Notes: generated from the sequence alone by a model not told the origin. A stretch of DNA of 64,000 nt from Anaerolineales bacterium (GCA_020634855.1 JACKAU010000010.1:248001-312000); one strand, 5' to 3'. Positions 28,804 to 37,804 are shown, counted from the stretch's first letter. Made by a program: numbers and translations.

Positions 28804-29320
28804 CTGGCGGCGGGGCATCGTCGCCCTCAGCGGGTGGTCGGAATGGTTGGGCGGATGGTCGGAATGAATTTTCGGCCGTCGGAACGATTTTTTGAGCGTC
28901 GGAATGGTTGGGCGGACGGTCGGAACGATTTTTTGAGCGTCGGAACGGTTGGGCGGATGGTCGGAATGATTTTTCGGGCGTCGGAACGATTTTTTGAGCG
29001 TCGGAACGGTTGGGCGGACGGTCGGAACGGTTTTTTGGCCGTCGGAACGGTTGGGCGGATGGTCGGAACGATTTTTTGAGCGTTGGAATGATTGGGCGAA
29101 TGGTCGGAACGGTTTTTTGAGGGATAACAGGTTTTGTAGTGGCCGTGGGGTGTTTTACCACTCCGTATCCTAAAATCAAACGTCAGGTTTTCGATAACTC
29201 TAACAAAGGTTCTTTGGTCGGGACGCCAAATAACGTGGATAAAGAGAAAAATCCAATCTGCGTGAATCCGCGCCCCATTTATAAATTGGCTGGGTACTGT
29301 TCCAGGAAGGATAGAAAATT
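28804..29320. other. Repeat-filled gap between purC and purF
   Basis: The first 320 bp are the iterated GTCGGAA array; open frames across it on both strands are products of the repeat and not genes. The remaining 200 bp show no structure I can support, apart from AGGAAGG ahead of purF. Confidence 0.7.
28837..29122. repeat. Array of fourteen 20/21-bp direct repeats, two alternating types
   Basis: Every unit begins GTCGGAAYG (one GTTGGAATG). Type A (21 bp) continues with GTTGGGCGGAYG, type B (20 bp) with RTTTTTTGAGC or a close variant. Unit starts are 28837, 28858, 28878, 28898, 28919, 28939, 28960, 28980, 29000, 29021, 29041, 29062, 29082 and 29103. The order is A B B A B A B B A B A B A B. 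Unit length is about two helical turns, so T-tracts and GGGCGG boxes recur on one DNA face. Confidence 0.9.
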
Positions 29321-30811
29321 ATGCCGGAAAATATTCTCGATGACAGTCCGCACGAGGAGTGCGGCGTTTTAGGAATTTACGCGCCGGGGCGCGATGTCGC
29401 CCGCCTTACGTTTTTTGGCCTGTATGCCTTGCAGCATCGCGGCCAGGAAGGGGCCGGTATCGCCACTTCCGATGGGCGGATGGCCTACATTCATAAAGAT
29501 ATGGGGTTGGTGACCCAGGTATTTAAAGAGGACAACCTCAAGCCCTTGGAAGGACATCTGGCTGTCGGCCACAACCGCTACTCGACGACCGGCTCCTCGC
29601 ACCTGCGCAACGTGCAGCCCTATCTGATCGAGACCATACGCGGGCCGCTGGGGGTGGCCCACAACGGCAACTTAACCAACGCGCTCGAACTGCGTAAGCT
29701 GCTGCTGGAGCGTGGCGTCGGTCTGTCATCGACCACGGATACCGAAGTTATCACCCAAATGCTGGCGGCTCCGGCCGGTATCTGGACCAACGGCCACACC
29801 CCCAGCGAAATTAAAGATGAACCGGATCGATGGGTGGCCCGTATTAAATCGTTTATGCAGATGTCGGAAGGGGCCTACTCGATGGCGATTTTGACCCGCG
29901 AGGCCATCTACGCCGTGCGCGATCCGTACGGGCTGCGGCCGCTCTGCTTGGGTGAACTGCCCGGCGGCGGCTACGTAGTGGCCTCTGAATCGTGCGCTCT
30001 GCTGACGATTGGCGCTATTTACCGGCGCGAACTCAACCCCGGTGAAATTGTCCGGCTCGATGCCTCGGGCGTCACCTCTTATCAGGGCCGCGAGGCGGTC
30101 AAGCGGGCTTTGTGCATTTTTGAGTATGTCTACTTTGCCCGGCCCGACTCGGTTTTAGAAGGTCAGGTGATCCACACCGTGCGCCAGCGGATGGGGCGAC
30201 AACTGGCCCGCGAGGCGCCCGCTCCGGCCGATATTGTGGTCGGCGTCCCTGACTCGGCCACACCGGCGGCCATCGGCTTCAGCCTGGAATCGGGCTTGCC
30301 CTACACCGAAGGACTAACCAAGAATCGCTACATCGGCCGGACATTCATCGAGCCGGATGACAGCCTACGCCAGGTAGGGGTTAAGCTCAAGTACAACCCG
30401 TTGACGGCCAATTTAGAAGGCAAACGCATCGTGCTGGTCGATGACTCGATTGTGCGCGGTAACACCGTCGGCCCCTTGGTGCAGCTCCTGCGCGATGGCG
30501 GGGCGGTGGAAGTTCACGTGCGGGTGTCATCGCCGCCGGTGCGCCATCCCTGCTTTATGGGGGTCGATATGGCCACGCGGAGCCAATTAATCGGTCATCG
30601 CCATACGATGGCCGAAATCTGCGATCATATCAAGGCCGATAGTTTGGCCTACCTGAGCATGGAAGGCTTGATCGCTGCCGTACAGCAAGAGATGCCACCC
30701 CGAAATGGTCACTGCGACGCCTGTTTCTCCGGCCGCTATCCCCTTGATATTCCGGAATGGCTCTTTGATGAGGATCGGGAAAAACTGATTTTTGAAGAGA
30801 TGTGGGGGTAA
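29321..30811 (+). CDS. purF: Amidophosphoribosyltransferase
   Basis: 496 residues. A short propeptide (MPENILDDSPHEE) precedes the catalytic Cys14 in ECGVLGIYA, as in the Bacillus-type enzyme that needs propeptide removal. Glutaminase motifs (LQHRGQEGAGI, GHNRYSTTG, AHNGNLTN) and the PRPP loop IVLVDDSIVRGNT are intact. Cysteines in ALCIFEYVYF, RHPCFMGVDM and HCDACFSGRYP match the four ligands of the [4Fe-4S] cluster of that class. The enzyme commits PRPP to purine synthesis. purE follows within a few bases. Confidence 0.95.
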   Translation: MPENILDDSPHEECGVLGIYAPGRDVARLTFFGLYALQHRGQEGAGIATSDGRMAYIHKDMGLVTQVFKEDNLKPLEGHLAVGHNRYSTTGSSHLRNVQPYLIETIRGPLGVAHNGNLTNALELRKLLLERGVGLSSTTDTEVITQMLAAPAGIWTNGHTPSEIKDEPDRWVARIKSFMQMSEGAYSMAILTREAIYAVRDPYGLRPLCLGELPGGGYVVASESCALLTIGAIYRRELNPGEIVRLDASGVTSYQGREAVKRALCIFEYVYFARPDSVLEGQVIHTVRQRMGRQLAREAPAPADIVVGVPDSATPAAIGFSLESGLPYTEGLTKNRYIGRTFIEPDDSLRQVGVKLKYNPLTANLEGKRIVLVDDSIVRGNTVGPLVQLLRDGGAVEVHVRVSSPPVRHPCFMGVDMATRSQLIGHRHTMAEICDHIKADSLAYLSMEGLIAAVQQEMPPRNGHCDACFSGRYPLDIPEWLFDEDREKLIFEEMWG

Positions 30812-30813
30812 GT

Positions 30814-31317
30814 GTGGACGTGCCAAGCGATAAGCCGCTGGTCGGGGTTATTATGGGCAGTATTTCGGACCTAGAAACGATGCAAGGCGCGCTGGAGTTG
30901 CTCGACGAGTTGGGCGTGCCGTGTGAGAAGAAAGTGGTCTCCGCCCACCGCACCCCGCGTATGATGATTGACTATGCCACCACAGCCAAATCACGCGGAT
31001 TGGAAGTGATCATCGCCGGAGCCGGCGGCGCGGCTCATCTGCCGGGTATGGTCGCCTCGTTGACCGTGTTGCCGGTCATCGGCGTGCCGGTCAAAACCCG
31101 AACGCTGCAAGGCGTCGACTCGCTGCTGTCGATTGTACAGATGCCGGCGGGTGTGCCGGTGGCGACCATGGCCATCGGCAATGCTAAAAACGCCGGGCTG
31201 ATGGCCGCGCGCATTTTGGGCGTTAAATACCCGGCTATCAGTGCGCGGCTCGAAGCGTACGCGCAGTCGATGATCGAAAAAGTTGACGCCATGCAGCAGG
31301 AGTTAGAGCAGTCATGA
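30814..31317 (+). CDS. purE: N5-CAIR mutase (PurE)
   Basis: About 167 residues, class I PurE, with GVIMGSISDLETM, the active-site VSAHRTPRMM and AGAGGAAHLPGM. It converts N5-CAIR to CAIR. I place the start at GTG 30814 because GGGGG lies about five bases upstream; an in-frame GTG at 30802, inside the end of purF, is also possible. It is coupled to purK, whose ATG overlaps its stop. Confidence 0.92.
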   Translation: MDVPSDKPLVGVIMGSISDLETMQGALELLDELGVPCEKKVVSAHRTPRMMIDYATTAKSRGLEVIIAGAGGAAHLPGMVASLTVLPVIGVPVKTRTLQGVDSLLSIVQMPAGVPVATMAIGNAKNAGLMAARILGVKYPAISARLEAYAQSMIEKVDAMQQELEQS

Positions 31318-32453
31318 CCCCGATTCTTCCCGGCCAGACCATCGGTATGGTCGGCGGTGGGCAGTTAGGCCGGATGTCAACCTTTAAGGCCAAACAGATG
31401 GGCTATACCGTCGTCACCCTCGATCCCGCCCCACATAGCCCTTGCGGTCAGGTGGCCGATGCCCAACTGATCGCCGGCTACACCGACCACCTATCGCTGA
31501 TCGAACTGAGCCAGCGCTGCGATGTCGTCACCTACGAATTTGAAAACGTACCGAGCGAGTCGGTTGAACTGATTGTCTCCCACGGTAAGCCTGTTTTTCC
31601 GGCAGCTTCGGTTTTGAATGTAACCCAAAATCGGGTACGGGAGAAGACGTTTGTCCGGCAACTGGGACTTAACGTGGCCGATTTTCTGGGGGTGCAGGAT
31701 CGGGATGATTTAGAGCAGGCCATCGACCAAATAGGCTTTCCGGCGATCTTGAAAACAGCCGGTGGGGGCTACGACGGCAAAGGCCAATTTGTCATCGGCA
31801 GCGCCGATGAGGCGGTTCGCGCCTTTGAGGCGAGCGGTGGGGTCGAGTTGATTTGGGAGCGGCAGGTACCGTTCGATCTGGAACTGAGCGTCATTTGTGC
31901 GCGAAACCAGCAGGACGAGGTGGTCGCCTACCCCCCTACCGAAAATATTCATGTTAACAATATTCTCGATATCTCAATTGCTCCGGCGCGGGTGTCGCCG
32001 GAAGTGCAAGCGGAAGCGCAGCACATAGCGTGTGAAGTTGCTGCTGGATTGGGGCTGGTCGGCGTTTGCGGGATCGAGATGTTTTTGCTGCCCGACGAGA
32101 CGCTGTTAATCAACGAAATCGCCCCGCGACCGCACAACTCCGGCCATCATACCATTGAATCTTGTATTTGCTCCCAATTTGAGCAACATATCCGGGCCGT
32201 GTGCGGCCTGCCGCTCGGCTCAACCGAGCTAATTTCCCCGGCGGTCATGGTCAATATTTTGGGATCGGGGACGGGCAGCCGGTTGGCAGGTGTACCGGAA
32301 CTGCTGCGTACCCCCAACGTTCATTTCCATTTGTACGGCAAGCGTGAAGCCAAGGCCGATCGCAAAATGGGCCATATAACGGCGCTGTCCGTCGACGTCG
32401 AGACGGCGCTTGAAGTCGCGTTGGCCGCGCGGCAGCAACTGCGTTGGGAGTAA
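31314..32453 (+). CDS. purK: N5-carboxyaminoimidazole ribonucleotide synthase (PurK)
   Basis: 379 residues of the ATP-grasp superfamily. N-terminal IGMVGGGQLGRM is the PurK hallmark, followed by VTYEFENVPSE, KTAGGGYDGKGQFV and INEIAPRPHNSGHHTIE. It uses ATP and bicarbonate to make N5-CAIR, the PurE substrate. It overlaps purE by 4 bp. The cluster then breaks: 348 bp with a dispersed hairpin element lie before purD. Confidence 0.94.
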   Translation: MTPILPGQTIGMVGGGQLGRMSTFKAKQMGYTVVTLDPAPHSPCGQVADAQLIAGYTDHLSLIELSQRCDVVTYEFENVPSESVELIVSHGKPVFPAASVLNVTQNRVREKTFVRQLGLNVADFLGVQDRDDLEQAIDQIGFPAILKTAGGGYDGKGQFVIGSADEAVRAFEASGGVELIWERQVPFDLELSVICARNQQDEVVAYPPTENIHVNNILDISIAPARVSPEVQAEAQHIACEVAAGLGLVGVCGIEMFLLPDETLLINEIAPRPHNSGHHTIESCICSQFEQHIRAVCGLPLGSTELISPAVMVNILGSGTGSRLAGVPELLRTPNVHFHLYGKREAKADRKMGHITALSVDVETALEVALAARQQLRWE

Positions 32454-32801
32454 ATTTCTTCAGCTTGTAAGCCCTTCAGGGCTGAGTCATCGCTAATATA
32501 TTGGAGCGACAAAGCTTGCTTTGTCGTTCACGATCAGGTCAAAGGAATGATGACCCAGAATTTAATCGGCGTACAACCTGGCCGTCCCCCGCAGCACGGT
32601 CCTAAAGACCCGTGCTGAGAGAGCGAAGCCCTTTCGGGCTATGATTTCATCAGAGTAGGGCGCTTCAGCGTCCTTCCCTCACTCAGGGCGATGGCTTTAG
32701 CCTCGCCCTCGTTGGCCCGGCGTCGTAACCCGTTTATTCTTTTAACCTTCATAACTTTGACGCTCCAAGCTGACTATTTTCAGGGGAGAAGGTGTAAGTC
32801 A
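32454..32801. other. Gap between purK and purD with dispersed hairpin elements
   Basis: It contains the palindrome CGACAAAGC / GCTTTGTCG (32507-32526), the ~135-bp multi-hairpin element (32581-32716) and AACTTTGACGCTCCA. An open frame that extends purD upstream to 32691 runs through the repeat and is unlikely to be translated. Confidence 0.65.
32581..32716. repeat. Dispersed ~135-bp multi-hairpin element, copy 1
   Basis: Four successive inverted repeats: AGCACGG / CCGTGCT, AGCCC / GGGCT, GGGCGCT / AGCGTCC (imperfect) and GCGAGGCTAAAGCC-type GGCTTTAGCC with flanking CGAGG. The same elements recur in the same order and spacing at 60333-60465. It has no open frame of its own and resembles REP/MITE-like palindromic units. 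Confidence 0.75.
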
Positions 32802-34115
32802 ATGACACAAAAAAAAGTCTTAGTCGTCGGCTCCGGCGGGCGTGAGCATACGCTGGCCTGGGCCTTATCCCGTTCGCCCCAAGTGGGCCAAGTCTACGTC
32901 GCCCCCGGCAATGCCGGCACCGAGTGGCCGGCCAACCTCAACAGTACGGGCTTGCAGCCGCGAGCCTCCTCACAAAACGTGGCTGTTGGCAGTGACGATA
33001 TCGCCGGTCTGGTCGAGTTGGCCCGGCGCGAGGCCATCGATCTGACCGTGGTCGGGCCGGAAGCGCCGCTGGCGGCCGGTTTGGTCGATGCGTTTCAGGC
33101 GGCCCGGCTGCCGGTGTTTGGGCCGACCCAACAAGCGGCGCGGCTCGAAGCCTCTAAAGCTTTCGCCAAAGATTTTATGAAGCAGCACAACATCCCAACC
33201 GGAGCCTACGCCGTGTTCGATGATTACGAAGCGGCGCTCGGCTACCTCGACAGTGTCGAACATCAGGTCGTGGTCAAAGCCGACGGTCTGGCTGCCGGCA
33301 AGGGGGTGTTGATTTGTGATGATATAGAGCAAGCTCGAGCGGCGGTGGACACCGTTATGGTCGAGCGGGCCTTTGGCGCCGCCGGCCAATCGGTGGTGAT
33401 CGAAGAGCGGCTGGTAGGACCGGAGATCTCCATTTTGGCCTGGTGCGACGGCCGGCAGGCCGTGCCGATCATTCCGGCTCGCGACCACAAACGGGCCTAC
33501 GACAATGACCAGGGGCCGAATACCGGCGGTATGGGCGCTTTCACCCCCGCGCCGGATGTCGATGGGGCGCTAGTGGCCGAGGCTCACCAAACCATTTTGC
33601 AGCCGGTAATGGATGGCATGGCGGCTCAGGGCACACCGTATGTCGGCATTTTGTACGCCGGGTTGATGTTAACCGCCAACGGCCCAACAGTGTTGGAGTT
33701 CAACTGTCGTTTCGGCGACCCCGAAACCCAGGCGGTTTTGCCGCTGCTGGAGAGCGATATTTATGAGATTTTTCAAGCCTGCGTCGCAGGGCGACTAACC
33801 GAGTCAAACATCGCCTGGCAGCCGGGAGCCTGCGCCACGATCGTGATGGCTTCGCCGGGATATCCGGACAATTACCCAAAAGGATTGTTAATTAGCGGTT
33901 TGGAGGCCGTCGCTTGGCAGGAGGACGCCATCGTGTTTCACGCCGGGACGGTTCGCTCCGGCGAAGGGGTGGTTACGGCGGGGGGGCGCGTGCTGGCAGT
34001 GAGCGCCGTCGGAGACGAGTTGGCCCAGGCTTTAGGGCGAGCCTATGCCGGAGTTGAACAAATTCAATTTGAAGGCGCCCATTACCGGCAGGATATCGGC
34101 CGAATCTATCAATAA
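32802..34115 (+). CDS. purD: Phosphoribosylamine-glycine ligase
   Basis: The ATG at 32802 (GGGGAGAAGG upstream) gives 437 residues, the usual length; the frame is open further upstream but only through repeat DNA. Motifs are VLVVGSGGREHTLAWALS, VVGPEAPLAAGLVD, VVKADGLAAGKGVLI, DHKRAYDNDQGPNTGGMG and LEFNCRFGDPETQ. It joins phosphoribosylamine to glycine. It is the last biosynthetic gene of the cluster; purM, purN, purH, purB and purA are not in the window. Confidence 0.94.
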   Translation: MTQKKVLVVGSGGREHTLAWALSRSPQVGQVYVAPGNAGTEWPANLNSTGLQPRASSQNVAVGSDDIAGLVELARREAIDLTVVGPEAPLAAGLVDAFQAARLPVFGPTQQAARLEASKAFAKDFMKQHNIPTGAYAVFDDYEAALGYLDSVEHQVVVKADGLAAGKGVLICDDIEQARAAVDTVMVERAFGAAGQSVVIEERLVGPEISILAWCDGRQAVPIIPARDHKRAYDNDQGPNTGGMGAFTPAPDVDGALVAEAHQTILQPVMDGMAAQGTPYVGILYAGLMLTANGPTVLEFNCRFGDPETQAVLPLLESDIYEIFQACVAGRLTESNIAWQPGACATIVMASPGYPDNYPKGLLISGLEAVAWQEDAIVFHAGTVRSGEGVVTAGGRVLAVSAVGDELAQALGRAYAGVEQIQFEGAHYRQDIGRIYQ

Positions 34116-34130
34116 CTGGTCAAATATCTG

Positions 34131-34159
34131 TTGTCAAGACAGTCGAGCAATGTTATAAT
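34131..34159 (+). promoter_or_regulatory. Sigma-70-type promoter of the BMP-family gene
   Basis: TTGTCA (34131-34136), 17-bp spacer, TATAAT (34154-34159), about 85 bp before the start codon. It indicates transcription separate from purD. Confidence 0.6.
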
Positions 34160-34243
34160 TATTTTACGTAGCTTAATATCGCTTTAAAGATTTTTCTCCA
34201 AAAATCCTCATTTCAACCTACCTAATCACGAAGGAACTGAATT

Positions 34244-35155
34244 ATGGCTGACACGTTGAAAGTGGGAATGCAACTCAGTATGGGTGGGCTGGGCGACCGA
34301 TCATTTAACGACTCTGCCTACAGCGGCCTGGAAGAGGCACACCAAAAACACGGAATTGAATTTGAAACCGCAACCTGGGAAAATCCCGATCAAAATATCG
34401 AACATTTGGAACAGTGGGCCAAAGACGGCTATGACTTGATTATCGGCCTTGGTTATGCCAATGCACCCTTCGTTAATCAGGTGGCGGCTCAATATCCGGA
34501 CAGCCGCTTTGCTGTGATCGATTATGCCGGTGAAGGTCAAAATGTCTGGTCGGCTGTCTATCGAGAATATGAAGGCGACTTTGTCGTCGGGGTCTTGGCG
34601 GCTTTAGTGACTAAAACACGTATGGTGGGGTTTATGGGCGGCGGTATTACGCCCATCGTCCGCCGGATCGAGTTGGGCTTTGCCCAGGGCGTTCGCAACG
34701 TCGATGCCTCGATCAGCTTTATTTCCGATTATGTGGGTGACTTTGACGACGCGCAAAAAGGCGCGCTTTTGGCCGAAACGCAATACACCCTTGGCGCAGA
34801 TGTGATTTATCAGGTAGCCGGACGCTGCGGCCTGGGCGCAATTGAAACCGCTCGACGATTTAACCGCTGGATTATTAGCACCGGCGGCGATCACAGCGAT
34901 TTGGCTCCCAAGGCCGTGTTAACCAGCCGGATTAAAAGCGTCGGCCGGCCGGTTAAGGATGTGATCAATGCCGTCATTGAAGATCGGTTTGAGGGCGGCG
35001 AGGTTGCCAGTTATGGCTTTGCCGAAGGTGGCCTGATGATGGCTCCAATTCGGCCGACGGTGTCTAAAGTGGTGACGCCGCCGATTCAGGGGATTATGCA
35101 AGAGGTTCAAGCGCAAGTTATTAGCGGTAAGATTAAAGTAGAACTTGAGGAATGA
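34244..35155 (+). CDS. BMP/PnrA-family ligand-binding protein without signal peptide
   Basis: 303 residues of the BMP (PnrA-like) periplasmic-binding fold: GMQLSMGGLGDRSFNDSAYSG at the start (FND is the family signature), YDLIIGLGYANAPFVNQVA, FMGGGITPIVRRIELGFAQG, and GGDHSDLAPKAVLTSRIKSV. Characterised BMP proteins are lipoproteins that bind purine nucleosides for ABC uptake. This one starts MADTLKVGM with AAGGA upstream and has no signal peptide or lipobox, so it should stay in the cytoplasm. No permease or ATPase gene is adjacent. Its place after purD suggests purine nucleoside sensing or buffering, which is inference. A missed upstream start is unlikely given the promoter position. Confidence 0.85.
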   Translation: MADTLKVGMQLSMGGLGDRSFNDSAYSGLEEAHQKHGIEFETATWENPDQNIEHLEQWAKDGYDLIIGLGYANAPFVNQVAAQYPDSRFAVIDYAGEGQNVWSAVYREYEGDFVVGVLAALVTKTRMVGFMGGGITPIVRRIELGFAQGVRNVDASISFISDYVGDFDDAQKGALLAETQYTLGADVIYQVAGRCGLGAIETARRFNRWIISTGGDHSDLAPKAVLTSRIKSVGRPVKDVINAVIEDRFEGGEVASYGFAEGGLMMAPIRPTVSKVVTPPIQGIMQEVQAQVISGKIKVELEE

Positions 35156-35164
35156 GAGCTGTCT

Positions 35165-35815
35165 TTAAACCTTGTGGCCATCGCCGGTGTGATTGATCGT
35201 GGTTGCATAACTCTTTATTGAGGTTTGGATCTCGCGGGCCAGATCATATTTTTGGGTTTCGGTGCCCAAATGCTCGTCGAGTAGGATGAATTTGCCCTGA
35301 TCGGTATCAAGCGCCAGACAAACGGCGTTGCTGCTGCGTCCGCCAATCGGCTCGATGACTTTGACTTGCTGGATTTGGCTGAATGGCAGTGTTAATTCGC
35401 TTGAAGTAGTGTTTTTTCGATAACTTAACCGGTTCTGCCGGGTGTCGAGTTGAATGCGACATTCCTGAGCGTCTGCTTCACGCTCATTCTGTAAGTATTT
35501 GTTGGAGAGCCGGTTAACCAACACAATTGTCCCCCCCCAGGCCACAGCCGGTAACCCCAAAAACGCCAGGACAAATATGGCCTTGATCAATAAGCTCTGT
35601 TCATTGACTTTAAAAACGATAGCCAGGCCGGTCAGAATAATAATCACGATCAGAGCCGAAACCGGTCCCCAAATAAGCCAAGTCAAACTCTGCAAAATCG
35701 GCTCGCCCCGAACGATATAGACCGGTCCCACCGGCGTACGCTCTTCTTTCACGGTTGAAAGCAGCTTGTCCGATTTGCTGGCCCACAACCACCAGGGCCG
35801 CCGGGCTTGGCTCAT
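35165..35815 (-). CDS. Membrane protein with cytoplasmic PH-like tail, function unknown
   Basis: 216 residues, family not recognised. Two hydrophobic helices (about 52-75 and 85-108: LIWGPVSALIVIIILTGLAI and IKAIFVLAFLGLPAVAWGGT) split a basic N-terminus from a soluble beta-rich C-terminal half (about 120-205). The tail, with RIQLDTRQNRLSYRK and FSQIQQVKVIEP, recalls bacterial PH-like domains. Its start overlaps the stop of the upstream DUF3054 gene, so they form a two-gene operon convergent with the BMP gene. Confidence 0.75.
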   Translation of the reverse strand: MSQARRPWWLWASKSDKLLSTVKEERTPVGPVYIVRGEPILQSLTWLIWGPVSALIVIIILTGLAIVFKVNEQSLLIKAIFVLAFLGLPAVAWGGTIVLVNRLSNKYLQNEREADAQECRIQLDTRQNRLSYRKNTTSSELTLPFSQIQQVKVIEPIGGRSSNAVCLALDTDQGKFILLDEHLGTETQKYDLAREIQTSIKSYATTINHTGDGHKV

Positions 35816-36258
35816 AGTCTGGCTCCGCTGTTGGCCTGGCGACGACTACTCCACCAAATATAACCCAGCCGCCAAATGACCATTAGCAAGCCAATATACC
35901 CCATCGACACGATGGCAAACGTAGGCAGAATGCCGGCAATGAGCGGTCGCCCCAAAAACAGGTTGCGCAGTATCAACGCGACGAAACCGGCGATCAGCCA
36001 GCCCAAAATCAACCGGGGCATCAGTTTTTTAGCCGTGCGGCTGATATCAGCTTGGTAAACGCCAAACCAGGGCATAATGACAAACCAGCTCAGGATAAAC
36101 GGCAAGGCTGTGGATAAACTGGCGGCGAGGTCGGTTAATGACAGATGGTGACTGCTGCGGCCCACCCAAACAAAGCTGAGAATGACTAACAGATCGCCGA
36201 TAATTAAGGTGATTAACTGCTGCGTTGTGCGATTGGATTCTTTCATGCTACTGCTCAC
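35812..36258 (-). CDS. DUF3054 family membrane protein
   Basis: 148 residues with four predicted helices: LITLIIGDLLVILSFVWVG, ALPFILSWFVIMPWFGV, LILGWLIAGFVALILRNL and GILPTFAIVSMGYIGLLMVI. The order GDLLV, GRSSHH and a proline-led last helix matches DUF3054, found mainly in actinobacteria and Chloroflexota; function unknown. The start is a GTG at 36258, with an alternative ATG at 36246. It precedes the PH-like membrane protein gene with a 4-bp overlap. Confidence 0.8.
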   Translation of the reverse strand: MSSSMKESNRTTQQLITLIIGDLLVILSFVWVGRSSHHLSLTDLAASLSTALPFILSWFVIMPWFGVYQADISRTAKKLMPRLILGWLIAGFVALILRNLFLGRPLIAGILPTFAIVSMGYIGLLMVIWRLGYIWWSSRRQANSGARL

Positions 36259-36346
36259 GGGTTAAAAGTTTAAGAGACGGCCTTAGTATAACCAACTTTA
36301 AGCCATTGACCAATTTTGCTCGGAGCAGCTAACTAAAAAACCTTTG

Positions 36347-37585
36347 CTAGAACTTACGCCGGAACTTTACAAAGTACCACTGTTTATCGCCAGGATCGGT
36401 GTGAAAGGGGACATCCGCCGAGAGACGAGCGCCGTTGGCATCGGCCAGGTAGATGATCCAGTCGGTGGCTTCGATCCCGCCGGGGGGTTCAAATTTGACA
36501 TTGCCGCTCTTAATGACTTCACCGGGGGCGTTGTAGCCTTCAAAATACCAGGTTGAGAGTGGGCTTTCGTAGGTGAGATTGTGATCGAGCCGGGTGCCGA
36601 TCACTTTCATATCGCCAATGGGAATTTCATTCGTATCGACAACAGCCACGTACATCACCATAAATGGGTTGGTGGTGGGACTGTTGAAAAATTCGCCGAG
36701 CAGGAAATCATACTCAGGCTCAGGCGTCGCCGTCGGTAAAGGCGTCTCGGTGGGCGATGGAACGGGCGTTGGCGGCGGCGGAATGGGCGTATTGGTGGGC
36801 GGCGGCGTATTAGTCGAGGTCGGCGTGATTGTGGGTGTAGGCGTATCGGTGGGGAGAGGTGTTTGAGTTGGGGTGGATGTTTCGGTTGGGGTTGAAGTGG
36901 GCGTGGGGGTGCTGGTTCCGGTTGGAGTTGGGGTGAATGTGGCCAATTTGGCTCGGCGCGTGACCGAAGCGGTCTCCTCGGAGGAGTCGAAAGCCCCCAT
37001 TAAAGTTGAGACAACTTCACCCAAGATGCTGTCGGGGTCCGGAGTAGCTTTGGCGCGTCGTCTCAATTCATCGACTGAGTAAGGGAATTCAAAAATCAAG
37101 TCTAACGTGGGAGTCGCAGTTGGCAGAGCTGCCACAGCGATGGGATCTTCGGCAGTGGTTGATGGGCTGCCGGATGGGTTGTTACGCTCGACGGTCAGAT
37201 CGGATTCGAACTGAGTCATCAAATTGGCTTCGGCAGGTGGATAGACATCAGTTTGATCATAATATTCCGAAATTGTTTCATCCAAGTAGAGGGGCGGATC
37301 TTCCGGTAAGAATTTCTGATCAGGCAATTGAGGATTTGATTGGCTCAAGGCATTGGCCGGCCGAGCGGCGTTAGGGACGGCAGATCCCTCAGTCTCAGGT
37401 GTATTCAACGGGCGAAGGTGTCTAACCCGAACCGGGTCAGAGTCGGAAGTAAAATCCCTTAACCGAGGTAGATAAGCCGAGGCCAGATAACAACTTAAGC
37501 CTGTAAAAATTAAAATGAAAACAAGCAGGGGGTAAATTGAGAGACAACCCAAAAAAGCGGCAATTAAAGAAGAATGACGTTTCAT
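36347..37585 (-). CDS. Membrane-anchored Pro/Thr-rich surface protein
   Basis: 412 residues. An N-terminal hydrophobic helix (about 7-38) without a clear cleavage site anchors it. Residues about 40-215 are acidic and low in order. Residues about 215-285 are a (T-P-T)n stretch such as TPTPTSTPTETSTPTQTPL, a typical O-glycosylatable stalk. Residues about 290-412 form a compact C-terminal domain with MYVAVVDTNEIPIGDMKVIG and TDWIIYLADANGARLSADVPF that looks like a beta-sandwich; I do not recognise the family. Similar T-P linkers occur in the PBP and thioredoxin lipoprotein of this window. Likely exposed on the cell surface. Confidence 0.8.
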   Translation of the reverse strand: MKRHSSLIAAFLGCLSIYPLLVFILIFTGLSCYLASAYLPRLRDFTSDSDPVRVRHLRPLNTPETEGSAVPNAARPANALSQSNPQLPDQKFLPEDPPLYLDETISEYYDQTDVYPPAEANLMTQFESDLTVERNNPSGSPSTTAEDPIAVAALPTATPTLDLIFEFPYSVDELRRRAKATPDPDSILGEVVSTLMGAFDSSEETASVTRRAKLATFTPTPTGTSTPTPTSTPTETSTPTQTPLPTDTPTPTITPTSTNTPPPTNTPIPPPPTPVPSPTETPLPTATPEPEYDFLLGEFFNSPTTNPFMVMYVAVVDTNEIPIGDMKVIGTRLDHNLTYESPLSTWYFEGYNAPGEVIKSGNVKFEPPGGIEATDWIIYLADANGARLSADVPFHTDPGDKQWYFVKFRRKF

Positions 37586-37804
37586 GAATACCTCGCGACG
37601 GTTGAAACTAGTAAGCGCTGGTCAGGCGGCGAGATTAATAAAAGGAGTCACTCCTCTCCTATTCTCTTTGATCTCTTCTCGACTGGGTAAAGTAGGACCT
37701 CTGGTTATTCATTGTAGCAGAGGCTGGGGTGACTTTCAATAATACTAAAGGGGGATTAAGTGGGGTGGATTGAGATTTGTCTAAAATTGTGGTGGTGTTG
37801 GGAT

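Noticed and set aside
28837..29122. CRISPR array
   Set aside because: Units abut each other with no unique spacers, and no cas genes are present.
28772..29179. Open frames on both strands across the GTCGGAA array
   Set aside because: The 'proteins' merely echo the repeat unit (KNRSDRPPN and similar), and both strands are open because the repeat lacks stops.
32691..32801. N-terminal extension of PurD
   Set aside because: The extension crosses the dispersed repeat; the ATG at 32802 has a strong ribosome binding site and starts directly at the family motif.
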